DNA of 64,000 bases from Diploptera punctata (GCA_030220185.1 JASPKZ010007555.1:1-64000), one strand, 5' to 3'; shown: positions 10,315 to 24,500, numbered from the stretch's first letter. Program-made: numbers and translations. Notes: generated by a model from the letters alone, not told the origin.

Positions 10315-10890
10315 CTTTCCTTTAGGTCCGGAGAAAATTTTTCCAAGTTCTATAGAATCGCAGTGCGCATGCGCTAGTGCTCCAATTATCCCAGGTAGAT
10401 AAATGCAGCCTCCAGCAGTTGGCGGTGTATATATGTGAAATCAGTATGACCAACATTGACACAAAATTCCCAGAACTTGTCTAAAAATGTATAATTTATT
10501 TTACGTATCAAATCACTTTTAAAAAAGCAAGGAACCTAAAAGCTAACCAAACCTAAATCAATTACTGTAATACAAATCAATTACTCTAACGTAGGTGAAA
10601 TCCAGGGAACGTGGAATCACATTTAAATGCAAGTTCGGGTTGTTGATGGTGGCTACGCTGGAACAACATAGGAAGTGGAGGGAAAAAGACAAAGAGCAGG
10701 AAGTAAGAAATGTAGCACGACCATGTTTTACGCAAATATATAAATATGGAAAAAAAACTCGTTGGAACATTGGAATATGTTTAAAATGTGTTAAAAAGTG
10801 TTGCAAAATGTTTTGAAAGTGTTTAAGAGTGTTTAGTGCATCAGTGGAATAAGATATAAAATTGGAAAATTTTTCGGACCTAAAGGAAAG
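10315..10890. mobile_element. 576-bp MITE, copy 1
   Basis: Ends CTTTCCTTTAGGTCCGGAGA and, inverted, CGGACCTAAAGGAAAG, bordered by TA on both sides (10313-10314 and 10891-10892). Copies 2 to 4 (13101, 14029, 14793) share the internal sequence, so this is a family of TA-targeting miniature elements. No transposase is present. Positions 10365-10374 are GCGCATGCGC, the core of an NRF-1-type site. It lies about 1.9 kb upstream of the TUFM start codon. Confidence 0.85.
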
Positions 10891-10892
10891 TA

Positions 10893-11430
10893 CAGCCCAT
10901 TTTGCTGCCTTCTATTAATAACAAAAACCATGCATTTCCTCAGCTATTAACCTCAGGACCAAAAACTCGCATCTCCAATTGGGAGAAATCTGACCCATGC
11001 CTCCACCCCTTGGGATACCTCGGTCAGAGACCATACTTCCAAGTCCCAGATACTTATCTTCCCTTAACTATCGCGTCCATGTTCAAGGTTCTCAGCAATA
11101 AAATCAACACCTCAGGGAGAAGGTGTTGGAGTCACAACTTCAGGGCAATTGCTGAGCTATATAGTACGTCAGGTCGCTCAATCCTGACGACCCCACAGTT
11201 GGTCCACGGGCTCCTCGAGCCTAGCCAGGAGGACTGTTGTCACAGATCCACCAACCATTCCCCTGTTCTACCTCCAGGGACGCATCCTGCAGCCGTTGTG
11301 AGACTGGCTAGGGCTTGAATCCTCAAGCCCCACAGTGTGAGACTTTAGTACATCCAGGTGCTCATCTCCTGGTGATCCCACAGTTTGTCCATGAGCCCGT
11401 AGGCTTAGCTGGAAACCAGCACAGTGCATT
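10893..11430. repeat. Unidentified GC-richer block with internal duplication
   Basis: Distinctly richer in G and C than its surroundings. A segment near 11164-11240 (TACGTCAGGTCGCTCAATCC, later CCCACAGTTGGTCCACGGGC) recurs in diverged form near 11350-11420 (TACATCCAGGTGCTCATC, CCCACAGTTTGTCCATGAGC), a spacing of about 185 bp. The + open frame at 10902-11318 (138 codons) resembles no family I know and spans this repeat. I regard it as an unclassified repetitive element. Confidence 0.4.
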
Positions 11431-12040
11431 ATGAGCTCTTTTAATAAATATGTACAATTGACCTACCCCCTTATTCTCACATACATATTTTATACAATAT
11501 TTATTAAAGAACCTTAGCCATGTCGTACATCTGAAGTCCATTATAAAGTCACATTTTTAAAACGTTTATTAGAAATGGCTGTACACTAACATCACTCTTC
11601 CTAACCTAACAAATCTTAGAATTTTATCACTTCTAGTAGGTTTTCTTTGAAAATAGATTCACATTAAAAACGTAAACAAACTTGAATTTACTTACAAATT
11701 AGAGTAAAATAAAATCTAAGTAATGATTTTAACTATCGATAATATATAATTTTTACAGTAACGTCTACAGAGAGCGAAAGGATAGCAGTTAAAAAATTTA
11801 AATTTACAAAATGGCAATTTCCCATAATCCTGAGTGAACACGCTGTGCACGACGCCGTGTGCCTTGCATTTGTTTTATTTAGTTACATATTCTGTTACTA
11901 AGAAACAGCGCTACCATTGTAGCTTGCTCATTGTAGTTCATCGTAAACGACCGAAATTTTTTAGGTTTCACTGTACTCAGTTTCCCCTCTATTCGAAATT
12001 TCTCTATGATTGTTCACTGCACAGAGTTTCTCTATGTGTT
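11431..12040. other. AT-rich spacer upstream of TUFM
   Basis: No recognisable gene or repeat end. The open frame at 11834-12052 has no known domain. Confidence 0.35.
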
Positions 12041-12264
12041 GACTGTTTCTAGCAGAGATAACCCACTTTCTAGTGCTTCCAGAGCATAGAGAACGAAGTT
12101 CCAGAGGTTCTAACTTTTCACGCCAGATAGCATGCTATTAAAAATCCTTTCTCCTAACGTACTGGATCTAGCCGCTTGTTAAAATTTATCCATGTTTTTG
12201 TGACCGAAGAAATTCGAGAAAATTCGTTAAATCGCGAGAAAGTATAGAAACTGAAAAATTGAAA
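12041..12264 (+). promoter_or_regulatory. Probable TUFM promoter / 5' UTR
   Basis: The stretch just before the inferred initiator codon is less AT-biased than the flanks and has scattered CpGs (ACGAAG, TCACGCC, TCGCGAG) and no clear TATA box, as is common for housekeeping genes. No transcription start can be placed from sequence alone. Confidence 0.35.
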
Positions 12265-12304
12265 ATGGCTTCATATATTTCGGCAAGAGTTATATTGAGC
12301 CCCG
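12265..12304 (+). CDS. TUFM: TUFM exon 1 (inferred start)
   Basis: ATG at 12265 opens [13 protein letters not shown], then one extra base (G) before a strong donor GGTAAGC at 12304-12310. The purine-rich GAAA before ATG is acceptable for an insect start. The phase (1 base left) fits exon 2 exactly, giving Val at the junction. The peptide looks like the start of a mitochondrial leader. There is no homology proof, since leaders are poorly conserved. Confidence 0.6.
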
Positions 12305-15300
12305 GTAAGCATTTATTATCCTTGTAAAGTGTTATTTGATGTAAATATATCGGAATCTACAACCCATTATTATTTTGTAAATTACATTTACAAGAAGTAC
12401 TATACATGTTAAATGCTTATCTCATCGAGGTTAGGTTAGTTTAAACATGTGAAAAAAAATTGAGGATAATTTTATTTTCAATTTGCATAAGATTGGAGTG
12501 TACTAGACTCAAAATTTTGAGTCTAATACACCCCAACCTTTGCATAACCCTAACTAATTGGAGAGTTCTCCCTTTGGATAACATTGAGTTAAAGGTAAAT
12601 TATAGGGCAGAAGTTTAGAGAGCGACTCTCAATGTTAGTATGAATTTTATTAGTATTTATGATTCTCCATACAACATTCGGAATGTGCCACTATTGCACT
12701 ACATACTTTACCATTTGTAATATTTCGTACAATTTTAAACGTTTTGCAATGATTCTTTAAACATTTTGGCTGATGTCTAGTATTTGTCGATCACGATTTT
12801 CCATACGATTCTTTGTATATTTTCAGATTTTTAAACATTTTTATAATTACGCCGGTATTGTGAATGTTCTATCGAATCGCAGTGCACATGCGCGAGACAC
12901 GCAACTGCTTAATGTAACTTTCCGCTAGGTGGCTCTGAAATCGGTGTTACCAATACTAACAATTAATTCCAAACCGTATTTCAAGAAATTAACTACATTT
13001 TTTAAGGTCCAATAGGACAAGTTATTGTACACGAGATTAATTTATTAAATAATGTGCTTGTGATTTACTTTCTTAGGTTGGGAAAAGGGAAGTGGATATA
13101 CTATCCTTTAGGTCCGGAGAAAATTTTTCTAAGTTCTATAGAATCGCAGTGCGCATGCGCTAGTGCTCCAATTATCCCAGGTAGATAAATGCAGCCTCCA
13201 GCAGTTGGCGGTGTATATATGTGAAATCAGTATGACCAACATTGACACAAAATTCCCAGAACTTGTCTAAAAATGTATAATTTATTTTACGTATCAAATC
13301 ACTTTTAAAAAGCAAGGAACCTAAAAGCTAACCAAACCTAAATCAATTACTGTAATACAAATCAATTACTCTAACGTAGGTGAAATCCAGGGAACGTGGA
13401 ATCACATTTAAAAAGCAAGTTTGGGTTGTTGATGGTGGCAACGCTGGAACAACATAGGAAGTGGAGGGAAAAAGACAAAGAGCAGGAAGTAAGAAATGTA
13501 GCACGACCATGTTTTACGCAAATATATAAATATGGAAAAAAACTCGTTGGAACATTGGAATATGTTTAAAATGTGTTAAAAAGTGTTGCAAAATGTTTTG
13601 AAAGTGTTTAAGAGTGTTTAGTGCATCAGTGGAATAAGATATAAAATTTAAAAATTATCCGGACCTAAAGGATAGTACAGCCAGGGAAGTTTGTATATGT
13701 GCATGTATAATGAACATCTGGGAATTTATTGCGAAAGTTGGCAATACCGATTTCAGAGCCATCTGGTGGAGACTACATTAAGCATTGGAGCATCTCGTGC
13801 ATGCGCACTGCAATTCTGTAGAACTTAGAAAAATTTATGATCGACAAACACTAGACTTTTTCCAACATTTCTTACAGTTTTTTGGGTGTGGTATACTAAC
13901 TGTCGCAAAAAAATTTCAATTTAATTTCTTATGCCACTGATGCACTAAACACTTTTAAAACATTTTGCAACACTTTTAAACACGTTTTTAACATCTTTCA
14001 ATGTTGCAACAATCTTTTGGATATGCTACACTTTGGGTCGCACGAAAATTTTTCAAAGTTCTAAAGAATCGCAGTGCGCATGCGCTAGTGCTCCAATTAT
14101 CCCAGGTAGATAAATGCAACCTCCAGTAGTTGGTGGTATATGTATGAGAAATCAGTATGACCAACATTGACACAAAATTCCCAGAACTTGTCTAAAAATG
14201 TATAATTAACACGAAATTAACTAGTGGAAATATGATTTTACGTGGTAACCATCCGATATTTTGAATTTTTCATAGAATAACAGATATGAAGAGGTAATTT
14301 ATTTTACGTATCAAATCACATTTAAAAAGCAAGGAACCTAAAAGCTAACCAAACCTAAATCAATTACTGTAACACAAATCAATTACTCTAACGTAGGTGA
14401 AATCCAGGGAACGTGGAATCACATTTAAAAAGTAAGGAACCTAAAAGCTAACCGAACCTAAATCAATTACTGTAACACAAATCAATTACTCTAACGTAGG
14501 TGAAATCCAGGGAACGTGGAAATGGTTGGCAACATCTGGAGTATTTTGGGTTGTTGATGGTGGCAACGCTGGAACAACATAGGAAGAGGAGGGAAAATAG
14601 CAGTAAGCAATGTAGCACGACCATTTTTTACATAAATATATAAATATAAAAAAAGATCGTTGCAACATTGGAAGATGTTTAAAATGTGTTTAAAAGTGTT
14701 GCAAAATGTTTTAAACGTGTTTAAAAGTGTTAGTGCATCAGTGGAATAAGATATTAAATTGAAACATTTTTGCGACCTGAAGTGTACAACAGCCAATCTT
14801 TTTTTTATATTTATGTAAAACATGAATGTCCTACATTGCTTACTTGCTACTTTCTGCTATTTTCCCTCCTCTTCCTATGTTGTTCCAACGTTGCCACCAT
14901 CAACAACCCAAAATACTCCAGATGTTGCCAACGTCACTTCCACATTCCCAGGATTTCACCTACGTTAGAGTAATTGATTTGTGTTACAGTAATTGATTTA
15001 GGTTTGGTTAGCTTTTAGGTTCCTTGCTTTTTAAATGTGATTTGATACGTAAAATAAATTACCTCTTCATATCTGTTATTCCATGAAAAATTCAAAATAC
15101 CGGACGGTTACCACGTAAAATCATATTTCCACTAGTTAATTTCGTGTTAATTATACATATTTAGACAAGTTCTGGGAATTTTGTGTCAATGTTGGTCATA
15201 CTGATTTCATATACATATACCACCAACTACTGGATGTTGCATTTATCTTTCTGGGATTACATGAAGCACTAGCGCATGCGCACTGCGATTCTATAGAACT

Positions 15301-18300
15301 TAGAAGAATTTATTTGCGACGGGAAGTACACCTTATCCCAGTTTTTAAATATTTATGTATTTACACAAATTGTACTGTGTTGCCATGAGATGCAGGAATG
15401 CTTAATATAACTTCCGTTAGATGGCAGTAAAATCGGTGTTACCAACATTCACATTTAATTCCTAACTATATTTCAAGAAATTAACTTCATTTTGTAAAGT
15501 TCCGATAGAAAAAGTTAATGTGCACAAGATTAGTTGACTCAAGTCTAGTATTTGTCGTTCACGATTTTCCATACAACATACTTATGTCACTGTTGCACTA
15601 CACACTTTTACTATTTGTAATAATGTTTTGTACTATTTTAAACATTTTGCAACAGTTCTTGGCTGAGATTCCCTGTTTGTCTCTCACGATTTTCCATACA
15701 ACATCCTTATGCTACTGTTGCACTATAAACTTTTAAACATGTTTCATACTATTTAAACATTTTAGAACCATTTTATAAACATTTATGATTTTTAAATATT
15801 GAAAAGGTTATATAATTACGCAAATATTGTGAATCAAATTCTACAGATGCGAAAATGCTTAATGTAACATCTGCTAGATGGCTCTCAAATTGGTGTTACC
15901 AACATTCGCAAATATTTCCAAACCATATTTTAAGAAATGAACTTCATTTTGTTAGATTCCGATGGGACAAGTTAGTGTATAGTAGTCTCACTATGATGGT
16001 TGTCCAGCGGCTCGATTTGCTTTCCCGTAGCTGTTATGTATAATTAAATACTGCAGCCACTATAAGAATTCCGCATGTTAATCATTGTCTAGCATTGTCG
16101 TGGCACCTGCTTTTATATAAATGGACTACCATCATAGTGAGGTGATAATACATAAATAATATGCATGTATTGTTTATTTTTAATTATTTCACTCACCTCA
16201 TACTTCATAATGCATAGCAGACCCTGGGTTTCTTCACGTAATTTGTGAAGGAGCTCACAATTTGGGAAAAAATTTACATATGCAAGAATGAAAATACAAC
16301 TATGAATTTTGAAATACCCGGTTATAAAGAAAGAGGACTGATTTGGAAATTCTTCGGTCGGCCACCAGATGGCGCGGAGGTCAGTCTGCAGGATAGAAGG
16401 CCGTTGGACGTCAGTTGTGAACGTGACGCAGCATTGACAATGTCACAAATTACGTGAAGAAACCCAGGGTCTGCTATGCATTATGAAGTATGAGGTGAGT
16501 GAAATAATTAAAAATAAACAATATTAAAGAACCTCATAGTGTTATTTCCTTCTACATAACTTAATATGCATGTAATTTGTTTTGTTAGGTTAGGAAATGG
16601 GAAGTTAGTTTACATCCATTTTATTTTTAGCATTTGGGAATTTATTCTGAAAGTTGGTAACGCCGACTTCGGAGCCATCTACCGGAAGCTACATTAACCA
16701 TTACAGCAACTTGTGCATGCGCACTGCGATTCTGTAGAATTTAGAAGAATTCATGTGAGACAACAAATAGTATACTTTATCCCAGTTCTTTAAACATTTC
16801 TTATGATTTTTAAGAAATTACGCAAATATTGTGAATGGAGTTCTACAGACGCGCAAATGTTTAATGTAATTTCTGCTAGATGGCTCTGAAATAAGTGTTT
16901 AAGCATTTTCAATTCCAAACCAAATTTCAAGAAATTAACAGATAATCTTTCCATTAAGCGCAGTGAGAATTTTTTTAAATCCCAGGCAGACACCACACGC
17001 ATGCGCCAACAAACGCGAAGTGGTTTACACTATGGAATATCGCGATGCAGCCAACATTATACATGCTATTTAACAAACCTAAAAGCTAACCTAACACAAT
17101 TTAAGTACTCTAACCTGTGAAAGACCAACCTAAAAGCTAACCTAATGCAATTTAAGTACTCTAACCTGTGAAAGAATGCAATGCCCAAAAATAAATAGTA
17201 AGTTCTCAAATTCTGAAGTACATAACCTATGTTGGCTGCACTATTGTTGTATAGAATATTCTTTAAAATCAATATGGCTGCCACGTCTTCATGTTACGTA
17301 TATAGTTAAATATCATAGAAAAATATGTTCAAATAATCGTTAGAAAAAATGTAAAATTTGTTGTAAATGGTGGGAAATAATTTGAAAATAAAACCCTGTT
17401 GGTGCATGTGCGTGGTGTCTGCCTCACTCTTAGAAAAATTTCACTGCACTTAATGGAAACATCAGCTAAATTAACTTTTTTTTTGTTAGGTTCAGATGGT
17501 ACGAGTTAGTGTACATAAGATTGGTTTATAGTTTGTTAAATAATATGCATGTAATTTGTTTTGTTACGTTAGGAAGTGGGAAGTTGGTGTACATCCATTT
17601 TTATAAACATTTTGGAATTATTGCAAAAGTTGGTAACACCTATTTCAGAGCCATCTAACGGAAGCTACATAAAGATTAGAGCATTCATGCATGCACACTG
17701 CAATTCTGTAGAACTTAGAAAAATTTGTCATCAACAGTATTAAGATATGGTAATGAAGCATGGACAATACGAAGAAGAGATGAAAGCAGAATAACAGCAA
17801 ATGAGATGCGATTTATGCGCCGAACAGCAGGCTATACAAAGTGGGACCATAAAAGAAATGAGGAAATTATGGAAGAGTTGGATGTAGAACCCATTCTTCA
17901 CCATATACAAAACTACCAGAACAACTGGAAAGCCCATCTTCAACGAATGCCGTCTCATAGAATTCCAAAAGCCATACTTCACTACTGCCCCCAAGGCAGA
18001 AGATCGCTGGGACGTCCAAAAAAGCGCTGGATGGAAAATTCCTCTTTGAGACTGTAACAGGCCACATGGCCTAATACTTTCATGGATGATGATGATGATG
18101 ATAAATGTACAAATGTTGAACAAAAATGTCTTGTGGTAAAATGTAATCATAATTTGAACTGTAAGAGTACAGTTTCTTGAGGAGGGTGGGGGGGGGGCAT
18201 TTCTACAGAATTTTCTCCCTACATGACAGATATTCTTTCATCATTAGATTTTTAAAATTTAACTTGTACAAAAAATTGCCATGGGATCTGGAAATATCAA

Positions 18301-18496
18301 GCCAAAACTAATAATAATATTCATTGTTAAGTAAAACTGAATGTTCATGGTGATTAAGTAATGCAATGAATTAACTAGTATATTTATTTTTTCAGCCCAA
18401 GGAAACTTGCTATCAAATGTCTACTAGACATTTTGGTTATATTTACACCGAGAAAACTTTAGTTAAAATTTATGCATATATATATATATATATATA

Positions 18497-18532
<36 letters not shown>

Positions 18533-21500
18533 CAACCTTTTATATAGACACAATTATTTAGTTTTTTGTTGTTTTCAGTTGTACGACGAACTTTGAAGCA
18601 GATACTGTTTGCCAGGGAGATTAAACAGTATGTAAGTATTGATCATGAGACACATCCAAAGAAACTACAGCTAGATTGTACATTTAGCTTAATGACTGCA
18701 AGACTTCAAAAAAACAGTAAAAAAGCTAAGAACTTGCAGAATTATTAACTTGTCTGTAGTATATTTACAGAAAGAAAAAAGAAAGTGACGTAAACCAGCA
18801 TAACAATTGTCATTGCTTTCTTCAGAAACTTGATTGTTTTTAGATAACTGTGGTATCAAAAATATGTTTCAAATTTCCTAAGAAGGCAATGGAGATTATT
18901 ATTTTAGATAGAAAAATTAATGCTCGAATCCTAGATCTCCGACTATACACCAGTATACCATTACACAATTCAAGCTCCGATATGAACATCAACAATTTTA
19001 TCCTCTTATACAATTCTCTATTATCCAAAGGTCAATAGCCAGCGCTACTAACAATGGCCTCTGACGACTTCTATCCAGAATTCTTTTTTTTTTTTAGAAT
19101 TTATATATATATTACTTTTAAGCAGTAAAGCTTAATATGCACCGTGTCCTTAAAGTCCAATAACACTTCAAAAACGAAACATCATACAGGTTTTGATTAT
19201 ATGTCATATGAAAGAGTATCTCAAATGTTTTTTTGTGCAATGTCTGGGTTCACAATCCTTCAATATGGGAACCATGTGTAACTCGGCATATGTCTGCATG
19301 GTAATCCAGTACTTGCCATGCTCTTTTGAACATATCCTCAGATACAATGGTAGCAACTTCTTCAATCCTGCGCTTGAGGTCTCGTCCATTTTGTGGTAAA
19401 GGAGGCACATACACATTGACTTGCTGCTTTATTCAGTTGTATCCTAAACTTCCGTTGTACATCTGTAGCACTCTTGTTTTTATCAAACTCCAACACGCAG
19501 AAGGCACGCTCTGCACCAGAAGTCGCCATATTGAAAACACACCAACTGCGGTTAATGTGAAAACTATGTTCATTGCCTGTAAAAACACACCAAAACCATT
19601 TGAGATACTCTTTCATACGACATATAAACAAAACCTGTATGATGTTTCGTTTTTGAGTAATTAAATGAGAAAAGTGTTACCAGATTTTAAGGACACGGTG
19701 TATAATTTAACATTTTACAGTCCTCGACAGAATTTTATTTTAGAAAGAAAAATTAATGCTCAAACCAGGTCTTGAACCTCAGACTATACACACCAGCATG
19801 ACAACCATTACCACCATTCGAGCTCCAACATGAGCGTCAACAATTCTATCTTCTTATACATTTCTCTAATTTCTGAAGGCCGATACCAACAATGCACTCT
19901 TACAACTTTTATTCAGAACATTTTTTTTTAAATATTTTGATGTTATGATTAATTTAACATTTTCCAGTCCTGGACAGTATTTTATTTTAGAAAGAAAAAT
20001 TAATGTTCAAACCAGGAATTGAACCCCAAATCTCTAGCTATATACATCAGCATAATAACTGTCATACCATTCGAGCTCTGACACGAAAGTCGACAATTCT
20101 TTCTTCTTATACAATTTTCTATCGTCTGAAGGCCAATAGCCAGCGCTACCAATAACACCATCTGACAACTTCAGTTCCAATATTTTTTTCTGTAAATAGT
20201 CTTTAGAATTTTTGTTATTTGTGTGTGACCTAGTAAGGAATAATAACTTACACCATGTATAGTTTGATAATTGTACAGATTGTTGTCATTACCTGTTTTC
20301 AAGATGATATTAAATAGATGGAAAAAAATACTTTAATTAGCTATTAAATGTACACATGGAAAACACAATATTGAGGTGACTTAGAGGCAGCAGACATATT
20401 AGTCACAGAGCTGAGTACATTAGAGGATGAAATGACGATAGAAAAATTAAAGATGTGTAAACATCAAGATCAGAATGAATCCAAGCAGAACTCATGAAAT
20501 CGGGGACAAGACACACTGGTTGCTTAGCATGATTTGGGGAAAAGAGCCTCTTCGAAATAAATGGGGGAGGGAGAAATCAGTTATTGTACCCATCTATAAG
20601 AAAGGAGATAAAACTGATTGAAAATATAGGGGTATTTCATTAGTTTCAACTTTGTACAAAATTCTAAAAATATATTGGTATTCAGGCTTGTTACTTACAT
20701 TGATGACATAATGGATGATCATCAGAGACTGGAACTTTGGCAGAATGTCTTTTTAAATATGTTAAATCTATCTTCAATTTGAAGTGAATCTGTATGAATT
20801 ATACCTTGGTGAATGAAATGCCACAGTTTTGTGTTGCCTTTTTAAATATAAATGCCTAATTTACGAAGTAAATTTCTATAACCGTTACAATGAAAGTGAC
20901 TTCACCGAATATATATTATTGTCTTTCAGTCCATAATTATTCTCTTCGCAACAACGAGTGCCGCCGTGCAAAAAGTATATAAATAGCAGAAAGCTATTAT
21001 TTGAAAAGGCAACAATGAGTGCCGCCGTGCAAGAAATATATAAATAGCAGAAAGTTGTTATTTGAAACGGCAAAAATGAGTGCGGGTCTAACTTAATTTT
21101 TCTTTCAGTGTTCATTGTGACACTATTGTAGCTAGCAGCAAGATGCCAAAATTCAGTGTTCCTTTACGCAGTAAAATATAAAGTTACATTAGTACTTTTG
21201 GATCTGACGCATTTTATACTGACGGTAGCATGCATGCAAAATATGCGAGCAGTCAGTGAACTATGAAAAGAATCATTTTATATTGTAACATATCAGTATA
21301 ATCAAACACAAAAATGTACTGTCCAAGGCTACTGGGAAGATTTCATTGCTTCCAACAGTAATTGCAACATTGAGTCGAAAATCTCAGTTTGTAAGTTTTT
21401 CTAATTGCCTTTTATTGCCTATCTTAGCTATTTATAATGCCTTTTTTCCTACCTATTTTAGCTATTTATAATGCTTTTTTGCCTGCCAATTTTAAGGATT

Positions 21501-24500
21501 TATTATACCTAAACTTCCGGTCTCTGGTGATCATCAATGTGGATTTAGAGGAAATAGATCAGATATTCTAGAAAAGAAATAGGTATATGGTGGCACTGTG
21601 TGTAATTTCAAAAAGGGATAGGATCAAATTAATAGGAAGAAGTTGAATAGTCTCTTGCTAAAATTTAGAATTCCTAAAAGATAATTAGGCTTACTTGAAT
21701 ATGTCAAATAGAAGAAGGCAAACAGTTTTCAGATACTTTTGAAATTTGTTAAAGCAAGAAAATGCACAATCTCCTCTTCTATTGTATTTTGTACTACAAT
21801 ATCCAATCAATTCCTCAGAGGATAAGAGGACATATAACTCAAAGATTTTAATCTTGGTGTTTGCTTATGTAGCATTATTAAGTTATGGCTAGGAGATATT
21901 GAAAGCCAATTCACACATTCTGTTGGATATCACTAAGAAACTCGGGCTTGAAGTAAATATCAATAAAACTAAATATATGATCTCACTTAGAAATATGTGT
22001 ATAATAGAAATGGGCAGTTAATGAATGCAGGAAGTTTTAAAGAAGTGGATTCAAATACCTAAACTAACTAACGCATTGGCATTACTGAAGCTGTAGGTTC
22101 ATGACCACGAGAATATAAGCTCTCCATGCATCCCTATCCTGAGCCAACATCTTCAATCATCCTGTGTAAAATTTACCTCCATTATACCTTGATTAATGTT
22201 ATTCTTCCACTGATTCTTGACCTACTTGCTGGGTGCTTTCCAATTTGGTTTTCTTGCAAGGAGTTTCCAAAGTCCCTCTCTCATTCCCCATTTGTGCCAC
22301 ATGTCCTGCCTTAAAGTAATGGTCTATGTTTATCATCCATATGATATAACTGAGAGCATAACAGTTTTATATATTTTAATTTTAACATTTTGAAAGAAGT
22401 TGGAATGACATAAGTCCCTAAAGCATTATAGCATGCAATTCAAGAATTCAACCAGTGTTTGATTGCTTTCTATTTGCTTTAATAAAATGCATAGTAAAAC
22501 TCTGTTGAGGTGTTAGTCACAATATTAAAATTACATATACATAGTGTTCTGCCCAAGAGCAGGTCTTTCACTGCAAACTCAGCATTCTCCATCGTGGGTG
22601 CAATTAACACTGAGATTTTCTTCTATCCAAAATTAGGCGTAAAATGTTAAAAATAGTTGTAAACAATCAAAAATAGTAATACTATTAAGCCTGCCAAACC
22701 CAATCAGTGTGATATACCAATGTATCAAGTGCCTGTCCCAATGTACTTAAGCATCACCAGTACGCTAGAAAATTCTAGACCTCTATTACGAATGGCTAAC
22801 ACAGCATTCACTTCTTGAATTTCAGTTGAGTACCTGAGTTTGTTTTTCGACACCTAGATGCTTGTAGAAGCTTCGCTTGACCTTTACTTTTCATTGGCCG
22901 CACACACTTCTGTAATGGATGTCTTTTTTACAGCCTTATATTGGTCAGAGGTTCGCCATGTCTATGTCTCATATTTTCTAGTACGTTCTATAGGCTCAAA
23001 TAATTATTCAATTGACATTCTTTGCTCGAAGGTTCTAGACTCACACTTTAATGTTAAACTATGCGTATTAGTGTGTGTATAAGTAAAAATTAATATAAGA
23101 AAATTCTTTGGTAAGTACCTACACAAGTTTTATCATTGCAATATTATTTTTCCCCCGGATAGTTTAGAATTCATCACATCCGAAGAAGAAGATTTACTCA
23201 CCATTTACCAACCTAATGATATTGGCAACTGGTTTGGGAGAACAGAACTAATGAGTAAAGAAGATAAAGTGAAAATTCTGACAAGCTGCTGGAGTCCATC
23301 TGAAAGCTACAATTTCAGCAAAGATGCTGAATATTTAAAATGGAAATTCAAGCATTGTTGGATCCAACAGTTATTCACCCTGGCTAAAGTATTCCTCAAG
23401 GCTCAAAGATGCACTCTGTATAAATTGTGTTCTATTCTCCCCACATATTGTGAGGGGCATTAAAGGGTCATTTGTAGTGAGGCCCTTCCAGAAGATTTTC
23501 AAAATGCATTAATTCGCCAAAAAACATTGTGAGAGGTGCTGGCAAGTGGAAGCTGCGCAGTCAGCATGCTTGTTTTTAAGTGAGGCCACTGCTAGCCAAA
23601 ACATGTAAGTGGCTTGAAGATTGTGGCGAGTAACTTGAAATATTTGTCTTCCATCTTGGATACCATTATGTTCTGCGGCTTGCATGACGTGCATTTAAGG
23701 TGTAAAACACCGGACGAAGGCGTCTTCAGGGATTTGATTCAGTGGAGAATTGATGCTGGTGATATAAGCTTAAAACCTCATTTAAACGCCAATAATGTTA
23801 CCTACCTTTATCTACAAATTAAAAATGAATTGATTGAATTATGTGACTTGAGGTAAAGAAAATGATTGCGGATTATGTAAAAAAAAAAATGCCACCGCTT
23901 ATAGTGCTTTAGCTGATAAATGCTATGACATTTTTGGAAAGGTGCAAGAGTCTATTGATATGCGGTTTTTGATGAGAAACTGAATAAAATTCGACGAGTT
24001 TTTGGGTTTTGTTGAACTGAAAAGAATAGACGCCCAATCAATTGTGGCAGAAATTAAGTTTTTTCAAAGAGGTAGACATTGACCCACAAAAATGTGTCGG
24101 CCAGGACTATGGCGGCTGCTCAACAATGACAGGAAAAGACAAGGGGGACCAGAAACGTCTGTGCAAGTTTTTCCCCAAAGGTATAGTGTGCCTGAGGTGA
24201 GACGCGATAGCTACAATTAAGGATTTTATAAACTTTTTACGAGAGTCGCCGTCGAGAAGACAGCACGTCCCAAACATCCCCATGCTCTGCGAAACACGTT
24301 GCAAAAATATAAAAAGTATTGGGATATTTGAGAAACTTTTTTGAATCGATGAACGGTCTGAAAATGATTGCCACAGATGAAAACCCACCAAGCCAAAAAC
24401 AAGCTGATCAGTTGCATGCTGCTGCAAGTAGAAGTACTTTCATCTTTTGTTTATGCCTGATAGCAAAATATTCTAGTTATTTGGAACCTGTCGTTAATTC

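Larger units (their letters stand above)
20345..22060 (+). pseudogene. LINE reverse transcriptase remnant, split by another element
   Basis: The first part (20390-20760) reads [16 protein letters not shown] and later [11 protein letters not shown]. The second part (21530-22060) resumes with [13 protein letters not shown], then a degraded finger-palm region and I-G-L-E-V-N/KTKYM-like residues near 21940-21980 with many stops. The 20770-21525 stretch between them is foreign, see the hAT fragment. The element encodes no functional protein. Confidence 0.5.

Noticed and set aside
10902..11318. 138-codon gene in the GC-richer block
   Set aside because: No known domain, spans an internal repeat, and has no sign of splicing or codon constraint visible by eye.
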